A DNA stretch of 5,067 bases from Candidatus Pelagibacterales bacterium (GTDB taxonomy: Bacteria > Pseudomonadota > Alphaproteobacteria > Pelagibacterales > AG-422-B15). Positions 1 to 5,067 of this stretch are shown in pieces. Both the position numbers and the translations under genes were made by a program. A model generated the notes under the pieces. That model had not been told where the DNA came from and did not search any database. It was given only the letters and a program-made list of their open reading frames with translations. Within the stretch, counting starts at the first letter, position 1. The number at the start of each line of letters is the position of its first letter. Location of the stretch: assembly GCA_016777745.1 (NCBI GenBank), contig JADHQX010000114.1:1-5067 (forward strand). Reading direction: 5' to 3'.

Positions 1-788
1 GTTTGTCCAGAAACTAAAACATAACCTATGTCAGCAAACTCTAATCCTTTTTTTGCATTTTGCTCAACTAGGAGAATTGTTTTTTTCTCATTTTTTTGTA
101 GATCACCCAAAATTTCAAAAACCATATCAATATATTTTGGTTCTAAACCAATTGATGGTTCATCTACTAATAAAATATCTGGATTCATAATTAAGGCTCG
201 TGAGATCTCTAACAATCTTCTCTCTCCGCCTGATAAAACTTTTGCTTTTTGATTTCGTCTTTCACCTAATCTTGTATATTTTTTTAAAACAGCATTGGCA
301 GCATCTCTGGATTCTTCAATATTATCTTTAATAAATCCTCCCATTAAAAGATTTTCTTCGACACTCATGTCTGGAAATACTGAATTGTCTTGCAAAATAT
401 ATGCAACGCCTGAATTTTTTAATTTTTCAGCAGGTGATAACTTCGTTACATTAGAATTGTTAATTGTAATCTCACCTGAAAAAATATTTGTAAATCCATA
501 AATAGAGTGAAGTACAGTAGATTTTCCAGCTCCATTTGGTCCTATTAAACAAAGTGATTGGCCTTCTCCGCAAGTTAAATTAAAATTGTGTAAAATTTCC
601 ATTTTACCGTAACCTGCCACTAGGTTTTTAATCTCCAAAAACTTAGATTGATTAGAGAGTTTTAAAAGCTCGCTATCAGATACTTTAGCTTTAATTTGAC
701 TAGATTTTTCTACAACGTCATCAACTGAAATAACTGTATTAGCCTTACCTTCGCCGTAACCTCTTATTTTATTTTTATCATCACTCAT
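1..788 (-). CDS. livF: Branched-chain amino acid ABC transporter ATP-binding protein LivF (3' end beyond window)
   Basis: One of the two cytoplasmic ATPases that power the Liv/HAAT importer. The frame is open from the ATG at 788 to the left edge, giving 262 residues. Visible motifs are Walker A GPNGAGKST (83-91), Q-loop Gln133 (YILQD), the VEENLLMGG segment (143-151), ABC signature LSGGE (185-189), Walker B ILLVDE with catalytic Glu210, and the switch region LLVEQNA with Gln243. Gln instead of His at the switch is usual for LivF, and separates it from LivG next door. The ABC domain begins only near residue 50; E. coli LivF (237 residues) has about six residues there, so this protein carries a polar, charged extension of about 45 residues. 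The start is supported by a TAATG overlap with the livG stop, a GGAG seven bases upstream, and no other ATG before residue 63. By comparison with the family, about 25-30 C-terminal residues are missing. Confidence 0.93.
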   Translation of the reverse strand, partial: MSDDKNKIRGYGEGKANTVISVDDVVEKSSQIKAKVSDSELLKLSNQSKFLEIKNLVAGYGKMEILHNFNLTCGEGQSLCLIGPNGAGKSTVLHSIYGFTNIFSGEITINNSNVTKLSPAEKLKNSGVAYILQDNSVFPDMSVEENLLMGGFIKDNIEESRDAANAVLKKYTRLGERRNQKAKVLSGGERRLLEISRALIMNPDILLVDEPSIGLEPKYIDMVFEILGDLQKNEKKTILLVEQNAKKGLEFADIGYVLVSGQ

Positions 789-1528
789 TAATGTGCTCCA
801 AGATAAGCATCAATCACACGCTTATCATTTTTAATTTCTGCTGGTTTACCATTGGCAAGCATTTTTCCATGAGCCATACAAAAGATATGTTGAGCAAGGT
901 TCATCACTACTCTCATATTGTGCTCAATAACAAAAAGAGTGATTTTATATTTATCGTTAATTTTAATTAATCTATCTATAATTCCATTAATCAACGTTGG
1001 GTTAATTCCAGCTGTTGGCTCATCAAGCATAAGCATTTTAGGCTTGTTCATTAGTGCCATAGCTAATTCTAAAAGTTTTTGCTGTCCAAATGAAAGCTCT
1101 CCTGCTCTTAGGTTTCTTTTTTCATACAAACCAACAAAAGATAAAATTTGTTCTGCTTCCTCGTCTAATTCTTTTGGTAATTTATCAAATATTCTACTGT
1201 AATCATTTGAAACTTTTTTACTAATCTTCATGTTCATCATGCAAGACATTTGACCATAAATTTTTGTTTGTTGAAAAGTTCTAAGTAAACCAAGTGTTGC
1301 AATCTTATCAACTAACATAGTAGATAATTCTTGTCCTTCAAATTTAATTGAACCTTTGTCAATTGGGTGCGTGCCTACAATAGAGTTAAATAAAGTTGTT
1401 TTACCAGAACCGTTAGGACCGATTAAACCAACAATTGAACCTTGTTTAATATTTAAAGAAATATCTTCGTTGGCTTTAACTCCACCAAAAAATTTAGATA
1501 CATTATTTACTTCTAAAATATTAGTCAT
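788..1528 (-). CDS. livG: Branched-chain amino acid ABC transporter ATP-binding protein LivG
   Basis: Cytoplasmic ATPase subunit that pairs with LivF beneath the LivH/LivM channel. It has 246 residues, close to E. coli LivG (255). Motifs in order: Walker A GPNGSGKTT (37-45), RTFQ Q-loop (83-86), signature LSFGQ (135-139), Walker B MLMLDE with Glu160 (155-160) followed by PTAGINP, switch His183 in VIEHNM, and a C-terminal VIDAYLG tail typical of LivG/LivF. The LSFGQ signature and EHNM switch point to LivG rather than LivF. After the Q-loop, where LivG proteins usually read like TVLENV, this one reads SCMMNM (95-100). The ATG lies inside the end of livM (8-base overlap), and the stop shares one base with the livF ATG. 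Coupled translation within the liv operon is likely. Confidence 0.96.
   Translation of the reverse strand: MTNILEVNNVSKFFGGVKANEDISLNIKQGSIVGLIGPNGSGKTTLFNSIVGTHPIDKGSIKFEGQELSTMLVDKIATLGLLRTFQQTKIYGQMSCMMNMKISKKVSNDYSRIFDKLPKELDEEAEQILSFVGLYEKRNLRAGELSFGQQKLLELAMALMNKPKMLMLDEPTAGINPTLINGIIDRLIKINDKYKITLFVIEHNMRVVMNLAQHIFCMAHGKMLANGKPAEIKNDKRVIDAYLGAH
796..799 (-). promoter_or_regulatory. livF ribosome binding site
   Basis: GGAG lies inside the last codons of livG, seven bases before the livF ATG. This good Shine-Dalgarno match, together with the TAATG overlap, fixes the livF start and therefore its unusual N-terminal extension. Confidence 0.7.
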
Positions 1529-2603
1529 TCGTGTTTATTTTCACCTGTGCCAATCTTGCTTTTGAATCTACTACCTCACCAAACCAAGCTGGTTTTTTTT
1601 GTCTAAGCCAACCCATAATTCCTTCTGGGAAGAAAACAACAATCACTATAATTAAAAATCCTAAAGCAACTAACTGCCAACCTAAGAAGAACGTCCAAAA
1701 AAATTCTTTAAAGACTTGAAAAACTAAAGCACCAATAATTGGTCCCCATAAAGTTCCTTTACCGCCAAGGATTGTCATTAAAACCATGTAAACTCCAAAG
1801 GTTGCTCCAGCAAAAGCGACTTCGGTTGGTTCGATGTAACCATTAATGTTTCCATAAATTCCTCCAGCTATACCCATAAAAAATGCTGAAAAAACCCAAC
1901 CAGTAACTTTATATCTCATTGTTGGAATACCCATTGCTTCAGCTTTGTCTTCGTTGTCTCTAATAGCCGTTAAAATTAATCCAAACCTTGTGCTGAACAA
2001 CCAACGTAAAGTAAAAAAAGTACTAACGAACAAAAGAAAACTAAGTGTGTAAAAAAAGTTCATTCCGCCACCTAAAAAATCTAAATCTTGACCGTCAACT
2101 TTAGGCCAAACAGGTACTGTCATTCCTTGACCACCACCCCAAATACTTACGCTTGTTGCGAATTCTCCAGCTGCAATTCCAATTCCTAATGTACAGATAG
2201 CAAAGTAGTGACCTCTTAATCCTAAAATTAATGAACCTAAAAACCCTGCGATTAATGCCGGAACTAATCCAGCTATAATTAAACCTAAAGGTAAACCTAT
2301 AAAATATTGGCTAGCAGTATGAACAAATGTTTTAACTCCTCCTGCAGCTGTCCATTCAGCTAAATCAAATGCATAAGCGATTTGAGTTGAGGCACAAAGA
2401 TACATGCCAAGGCCAAAGAAAATTATATTACCAAAACTATTGTAGCCCATCTTACCTCCTTGGATATTCCAAGTAGATGCGAAAACCATAAAAATCCAAA
2501 GTTCTGAAAGCTGAATCCGATAATTTGGAAAAAGTATTGGAGAAAGAACCCCAAAGAGAATAATTAAAGTTATACCGCTTAGTTCTTTTTTATCTGATAA
2601 CAT
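1521..2603 (-). CDS. livM: Branched-chain amino acid ABC transporter permease LivM
   Basis: Inner-membrane permease that forms the transport channel with LivH. It has 360 residues and is strongly hydrophobic, with roughly ten membrane segments. Family landmarks are LRGHYFAICTLG (129-140), the cytoplasmic coupling loop that contacts an ATPase subunit (TRFG at 205-208, then AIRDNEDKAEAMGI at 213-226), GGKGTLWGP (290-298) and FPEGIMG (325-331). About 30 mostly polar residues follow the last motif. It is shorter than E. coli LivM (425), which has an N-terminal extension, but within the normal range for the family. Its ATG shares one base with the livH stop (TAATG), and its end overlaps livG by 8 bases. 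Only a weak AGAG is seen 13 bases upstream, so translation probably depends on re-initiation after livH. Confidence 0.95.
   Translation of the reverse strand: MLSDKKELSGITLIILFGVLSPILFPNYRIQLSELWIFMVFASTWNIQGGKMGYNSFGNIIFFGLGMYLCASTQIAYAFDLAEWTAAGGVKTFVHTASQYFIGLPLGLIIAGLVPALIAGFLGSLILGLRGHYFAICTLGIGIAAGEFATSVSIWGGGQGMTVPVWPKVDGQDLDFLGGGMNFFYTLSFLLFVSTFFTLRWLFSTRFGLILTAIRDNEDKAEAMGIPTMRYKVTGWVFSAFFMGIAGGIYGNINGYIEPTEVAFAGATFGVYMVLMTILGGKGTLWGPIIGALVFQVFKEFFWTFFLGWQLVALGFLIIVIVVFFPEGIMGWLRQKKPAWFGEVVDSKARLAQVKINTND
1541..1546 (-). promoter_or_regulatory. Possible livG ribosome binding site
   Basis: AGGTGA sits within the livM coding end, 12 bases before the livG ATG at 1528. The spacing is longer than ideal. 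Because livM stops only five bases past the livG start, ribosomes finishing livM may also re-initiate here. Confidence 0.4.
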
Positions 2604-3490
2604 TATTTTAAATATTCTCTTTTCTTTGCAAGTTTTTTACTTCTGTAAACTAAAATTATTACTAATAGAGAGAAGATAACTCCTATTCTAAACTCTGAAC
2701 CAATTAAGTAAGCTGAAAATTCTTCAATTGCACCTAAACCAAGTCCCGATACAAGCACACCAGGAATATTTCCTAATCCTGCAATAATAACGATCATAAA
2801 AGATCTTACCGTGTAAGGTAATCCAATATAAGGATGGAGCGTATAAGTCATTGCAACTAAAGATCCTGCTAAACCGCACAAACCTGCGTTGATAGCATAA
2901 GTGTAAGCGTAAACTTTTTCTGTATCCACACCAAGAATTCTAGCTGCTCTTGGGTTTTGTGCGGTAGCTCTAATTGCACGACCTAATTTTGAAACTCTCA
3001 TAAAATAGATAACTGCTATTGCGCCAAGTATAGAGATAACAAATGAAAATACTTTAACAAGAGCAATCGTTATGTTTCCATCAAAAAAGAAAATAGTGCC
3101 TAGGCCGGTTAAAGCTGTTTCTACTTGTGATCCAAAAAACATATTCATAAATTGTTGGATCATGATACTTATGCCAAAAGTAGCTAATATAGAGATAAAC
3201 ATATCTTTATCGACAACTCGAAAGACAATTAAACGATAGAGAATATAGCCCAAGATAAATAAAAATAAGAATGAGAACGGCATTCCATAAATGGGTGATA
3301 CTCCTAATTTATAAATTCCAAAAGTTATGTAGCCTCCTAAGATTACATACTCTCCTTGAGCAACGTTAATAATATTCATCACGCCCCAAACTAAAGCCAT
3401 CCCATAAGCAACGAGTGCAAATATAGAGCCGACCATAACGCCGTCTAATAGTGCTTGGAGATTTAAAAAAGGAGCTTGTAGTAAAATCAT
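2603..3490 (-). CDS. livH: Branched-chain amino acid ABC transporter permease LivH
   Basis: Inner-membrane permease and partner of LivM. It has 295 residues (E. coli LivH 308) and about eight hydrophobic segments. Recognisable stretches are DGVMVGSIFALVAYG (16-30), the family motif VMNIINVAQGEYVILGGY (37-54), ATFGIS (103-108), and the coupling loop from LGRAIRATAQNP (159-170) to RILGVD (174-179) that docks on an ATPase subunit. The ATG at 3490 fits family alignments: 15 residues precede DGVMVGS, much as in E. coli LivH. No Shine-Dalgarno sequence precedes it; the 20 bases upstream are only A and T and include a run of eight A in the mRNA. The alternative Met19 would remove part of the first membrane helix and also lacks a clear site. 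The gene follows livK after 77 bases and a strong hairpin, and its stop overlaps the livM start. Confidence 0.95.
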   Translation of the reverse strand: MILLQAPFLNLQALLDGVMVGSIFALVAYGMALVWGVMNIINVAQGEYVILGGYITFGIYKLGVSPIYGMPFSFLFLFILGYILYRLIVFRVVDKDMFISILATFGISIMIQQFMNMFFGSQVETALTGLGTIFFFDGNITIALVKVFSFVISILGAIAVIYFMRVSKLGRAIRATAQNPRAARILGVDTEKVYAYTYAINAGLCGLAGSLVAMTYTLHPYIGLPYTVRSFMIVIIAGLGNIPGVLVSGLGLGAIEEFSAYLIGSEFRIGVIFSLLVIILVYRSKKLAKKREYLK

Positions 3491-3521
3491 ATATTTTTTT
3501 TATTATTTTAACTCAGGTAAA

Positions 3522-3556
3522 TTAACCGCCCTATTAAAAAATAATAAGGCGGTTAA
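3522..3556 (-). other. Intercistronic RNA hairpin between livK and livH
   Basis: In the liv transcript, UUAACCGCC pairs with GGCGGUUAA (9 pairs), then a U·G wobble, then UAUUA with UAAUA (5 pairs), closing a five-U loop. This gives a 15-pair stem that begins 11 bases after the livK stop codon. No U-tract follows, so it is not a standard intrinsic terminator. Stems placed after a binding-protein gene in other ABC operons often protect the upstream mRNA from 3' exonucleases, so that more binding protein than permease is made; that role is inferred here. On the opposite strand the wobble becomes an A-C mismatch, so the structure fits the liv mRNA better. Confidence 0.75.
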
Positions 3557-3567
3557 AATTTAATTAT

Positions 3568-4791
3568 TTACTTACGATCTGCCCACTTCGGTATTGGATA
3601 GATTAGTTTAGCTTCTGCCCATTTAACTGGTGCAACAACAGCGTTTTTTCCATCTTGAACTTGGAACAATACCATTGGCTTACTAGTGTTTTGGCCAAAT
3701 TTATTAAACTTAATACCACCGTAGAACGTTTTCATGTCAGTTTTAGCTAAAGCATCTCTAACTTTATCTTTGTCAAAGCTATTAGCTTTTTCGAACGCTG
3801 ATTTGAAAACCAATAAAGCAGCTGAAGATTCAGCAGCTTGGTATGGAGGATCATACTTGTAAATGCTTTCAAATAATTTTGCATAATCTTTTCCGCTTCC
3901 AAAGAATTTATCTTCGTAAGATAAAGATTTATGCCATTGAGCAGCACATATTGCGTATTCTCCACCGCCACCTAAGTTTTTGTTAATTGCAGCAGCATCA
4001 CAATGTGTCATTGCTAACATACTAACGTCAACTTTAAGATCGGTCATTTGTTTAATTGCAGTCATGGCACCTTTTGAGTGACCTGAAACAACTAAAAGAT
4101 CTGGTTTCAAAGCTTTAACTTTTTGCAAAGTAGCTGTCATATCATTCAACTCTTTTGGAAGAGCATCATCGATAACAACTTTCATGCCATTAGCTTTAAT
4201 ACGATCCATTACACCTAATTTCACATCAAGTGAGAATGAATCTTGTTCGAAAGCTAGAGCAACTGTTGCACCTTTTTTCTTTGTTGCCATTAGATCAACT
4301 GCAGAGTTTAAATATTGATCAGCAGAGTTTAGTACTGCAAATAAATATTTATAACCTTTAGTGAATAGAGCTCTTGATGCTCCGTTTGCTTCAACCATAG
4401 GAACTCCGAATTTTTCAGTAACAGGCGCAATTGCGATTGTTAAACCTGATCCATAAGGCCCAAGCATGTATTGAATGCCATCTTGCTCGATTAATCTTTG
4501 TGCAAGAGCAGCAGCTTTTGCAGAATTAGATTCGTCGTCGTAATACTTAACGGCTAATTTATATTTTTTTCCCCCAACTTTAACACCACCAGCATCGTTT
4601 ATAATCTTAACACCAAGATCATAACCTCTTTGAGTGTGTTCTCCATTAGTTGCATATTTACCTGTTAAAGAAATAGCAGACCCTAAAGTAATAGTGTCTC
4701 CTTCAACTTTCGCGAATGAAGTTGAAACAGAACTAAACAATAGAGTTATTGAAGAAAGAAGAACCAATATAAGTTTTTGTATTTTATTCAT
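3568..4791 (-). CDS. livK: Periplasmic amino-acid substrate-binding protein (LivK/LivJ family) of the Liv ABC importer
   Basis: Captures the substrate in the periplasm and delivers it to LivHM. It has 407 residues, somewhat longer than E. coli LivJ/LivK (about 367-369). A clear Sec signal peptide is present: a positively charged start MNKIQK, a hydrophobic core (7-22) and an SFA cleavage site after Ala27. No lipobox cysteine is seen, so the protein should be soluble. The mature part shows the type I binding-protein fold pattern: ITLGSAISLTGKYA (34-47) with the ligand-site Ser/Thr region, YDDESN (84-89), GPYGSG (111-116) and a C-terminal YPIPKW. It has two cysteines, Cys264 and Cys282, in a different place from the N-terminal disulfide of E. 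coli LivJ. The start has an excellent AGGGGA site. The symbol reflects family and operon position; the substrate is not determined and could be another amino acid, an amide or urea. Confidence 0.9.
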   Translation of the reverse strand: MNKIQKLILVLLSSITLLFSSVSTSFAKVEGDTITLGSAISLTGKYATNGEHTQRGYDLGVKIINDAGGVKVGGKKYKLAVKYYDDESNSAKAAALAQRLIEQDGIQYMLGPYGSGLTIAIAPVTEKFGVPMVEANGASRALFTKGYKYLFAVLNSADQYLNSAVDLMATKKKGATVALAFEQDSFSLDVKLGVMDRIKANGMKVVIDDALPKELNDMTATLQKVKALKPDLLVVSGHSKGAMTAIKQMTDLKVDVSMLAMTHCDAAAINKNLGGGGEYAICAAQWHKSLSYEDKFFGSGKDYAKLFESIYKYDPPYQAAESSAALLVFKSAFEKANSFDKDKVRDALAKTDMKTFYGGIKFNKFGQNTSKPMVLFQVQDGKNAVVAPVKWAEAKLIYPIPKWADRK

Positions 4792-4796
4792 ATTTT

Positions 4797-4801
4797 CCCC
4801 T
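4797..4801 (-). promoter_or_regulatory. livK ribosome binding site
   Basis: AGGGG, followed by a further A, ends five bases before the livK ATG. It is the strongest Shine-Dalgarno match in the window, in line with the need for binding protein in excess over the membrane subunits. It contrasts with livH, which has none. Confidence 0.75.
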
Positions 4802-4806
4802 ATTTT

Positions 4807-4820
4807 ATTAATTAACTAAT
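4807..4820. promoter_or_regulatory. Near-palindrome in the livK leader, possible operator
   Basis: The 14 bases read ATTAGTTAATTAAT on the liv strand and match their own reverse complement at 12 of 14 positions. They lie between the candidate -10 element and the ribosome binding site, where a repressor could act. In such AT-rich DNA a match like this can arise by chance, and no regulator is encoded in the window. Confidence 0.2.
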
Positions 4821-4825
4821 GGTTT

Positions 4826-4854
4826 ATTTAACTATGAATTAAAAAAGATAGCAA
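4826..4854 (-). promoter_or_regulatory. Candidate sigma-70 promoter for livK
   Basis: A TTGCTA -35 element (4854-4849; 4 of 6 to consensus) is separated by 17 bases from a TTAAAT -10 element (4831-4826; 4 of 6). It sits just after the stop of the upstream exporter gene and about 35 bases before the livK ATG. The spacing is ideal, but the -10 match is weak and AT-rich DNA gives many such hits. Transcription from the upstream gene remains possible. Confidence 0.3.
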
Positions 4855-4866
4855 CCTCTAGTAGCT
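4841..4866 (-). terminator. Weak terminator-like hairpin at the end of the exporter gene
   Basis: AGCTAC (4866-4861) can pair with GTTGCT (4855-4850) with one T-T mismatch around a five-base loop that contains the gene's stop codon. ATC and then six T (4846-4841) follow. The stem is short and imperfect, so termination would be partial at best. The 3' arm overlaps the candidate livK -35 element. Confidence 0.25.
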
Positions 4867-5067
4867 TTTATTTAGCGAAATAAATAAAGCGATAAAAATT
4901 AGTACACACGCAGAAATTGTATTTAAAGTTTTTGGTTTATTTTTTAAATAATTAGAAATTTTTTCAGCAGCTAAACCATAAATCATTAAAGTAGAAAAAT
5001 CTAAAACGACATACGTTGTCATTAGAATTAAGAATTGAATGTAATAGTTACCGTTAAAATCAATAAA
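4858..5067 (-). CDS. LysE/RhtB-type amino-acid exporter, C-terminal part (5' end beyond window)
   Basis: The frame is open from the right edge to a TAG at 4860-4858, giving 69 residues. It begins FIDFNGNYYIQFLILM, continues with a hydrophobic segment TTYVVLDFSTLMIYGLAA, a basic linker (NYLKNKPKTLN), and a last membrane segment ISACVLIFIALFISL ending NKSY. This pattern matches the C-terminus of LysE/RhtB translocators: an FID segment, a helix with an acidic residue and a GYALLA-like end, a basic loop, and a final helix that opens with a conserved N-x-hydrophobic-S stretch. These are inner-membrane exporters of amino acids and their analogues. The gene lies 66 bases upstream of livK on the same strand, so an exporter precedes an importer for similar molecules. 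With only the C-terminal third visible, the family call is likely but not certain and the substrate is unknown. Confidence 0.6.
   Translation of the reverse strand, partial: FIDFNGNYYIQFLILMTTYVVLDFSTLMIYGLAAEKISNYLKNKPKTLNTISACVLIFIALFISLNKSY

Noticed and set aside
58..72. Gln instead of His in the LivF switch region (VEQNA) as a possible defect
   Set aside because: LivF proteins, including that of E. coli, normally have EQNA here, so it is a family trait and not a broken ATPase.
28..501. Plus-strand open frames at 28-252 and 295-501
   Set aside because: They lie opposite livF, whose minus-strand frame carries all ABC ATPase motifs. Their Ser/Phe/Ile-rich translations resemble no family.
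918..1719. Plus-strand open frames at 918-1202, 1356-1565 and 1531-1719
   Set aside because: They are antisense to conserved livG and livM coding sequence, with no ribosome sites or protein features.
3350..3366. INVAQGE in LivH instead of the INFAHGE of E. coli
   Set aside because: AQGE variants are common in LivH-family permeases, so this is ordinary variation.
3522..3556. Intrinsic terminator at the livK-livH hairpin
   Set aside because: No U-tract follows the stem in the liv direction, and complete termination would cut off the essential downstream subunits. A stabilising or attenuating stem fits better.
3747..3971. Minus-strand 74-residue open frame inside livK
   Set aside because: It is an alternative frame within the well-supported binding-protein gene. 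Its translation has no recognisable motif.
4634..4819. Plus-strand 61-residue open frame opposite the livK signal peptide
   Set aside because: It is antisense to the start of livK. The hydrophobic look comes from the complement of the signal-peptide coding region.

Overview
The window is AT-rich (roughly one-third G+C by eye) and tightly packed, with every recognisable gene on the minus strand. It holds one transport operon of the branched-chain / hydrophobic amino acid ABC importer type (Liv, or HAAT, family), preceded by the end of a probable amino-acid exporter gene. Low G+C, very short or overlapping gene junctions and a Gram-negative periplasmic binding protein suggest a streamlined marine proteobacterium. 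A SAR11 (Pelagibacterales)-like alphaproteobacterium is my best guess. This is inferred from style, not from a marker gene.

Layout in the direction of transcription (right to left): (1) 5067-4858, the C-terminal 69 residues of a LysE/RhtB-type membrane exporter; (2) a 66-base gap holding a weak terminator-like hairpin, a candidate promoter, a near-palindrome and a strong ribosome binding site; (3) 4791-3568, the periplasmic substrate-binding protein (livK/livJ-like); (4) a 77-base gap with a 15-pair RNA hairpin just after the stop codon; (5) 3490-2603, permease livH; (6) 2603-1521, permease livM; (7) 1528-788, ATPase livG; (8) 788 to the left edge, ATPase livF, whose last few dozen residues lie outside the window. 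From livH to livF every junction overlaps (1, 8 and 1 bases), so these four genes are almost certainly one translationally coupled unit.

Together the five liv genes encode a complete importer. The binding protein captures the substrate in the periplasm, LivH and LivM form the membrane channel, and LivG and LivF hydrolyse ATP. All nucleotide-binding motifs are present. The substrate cannot be read from the sequence: branched-chain amino acids are the default, but this family also takes up other amino acids, amides and urea.

I found no previously undescribed system. The most interesting non-coding element is the livK-livH hairpin, which is unbroken only in the transcript of the liv strand. The most interesting protein feature is an N-terminal extension of about 45 residues on LivF. 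There is no gene-free stretch longer than 77 bases, and I see no RNA genes, mobile elements or CRISPR arrays.
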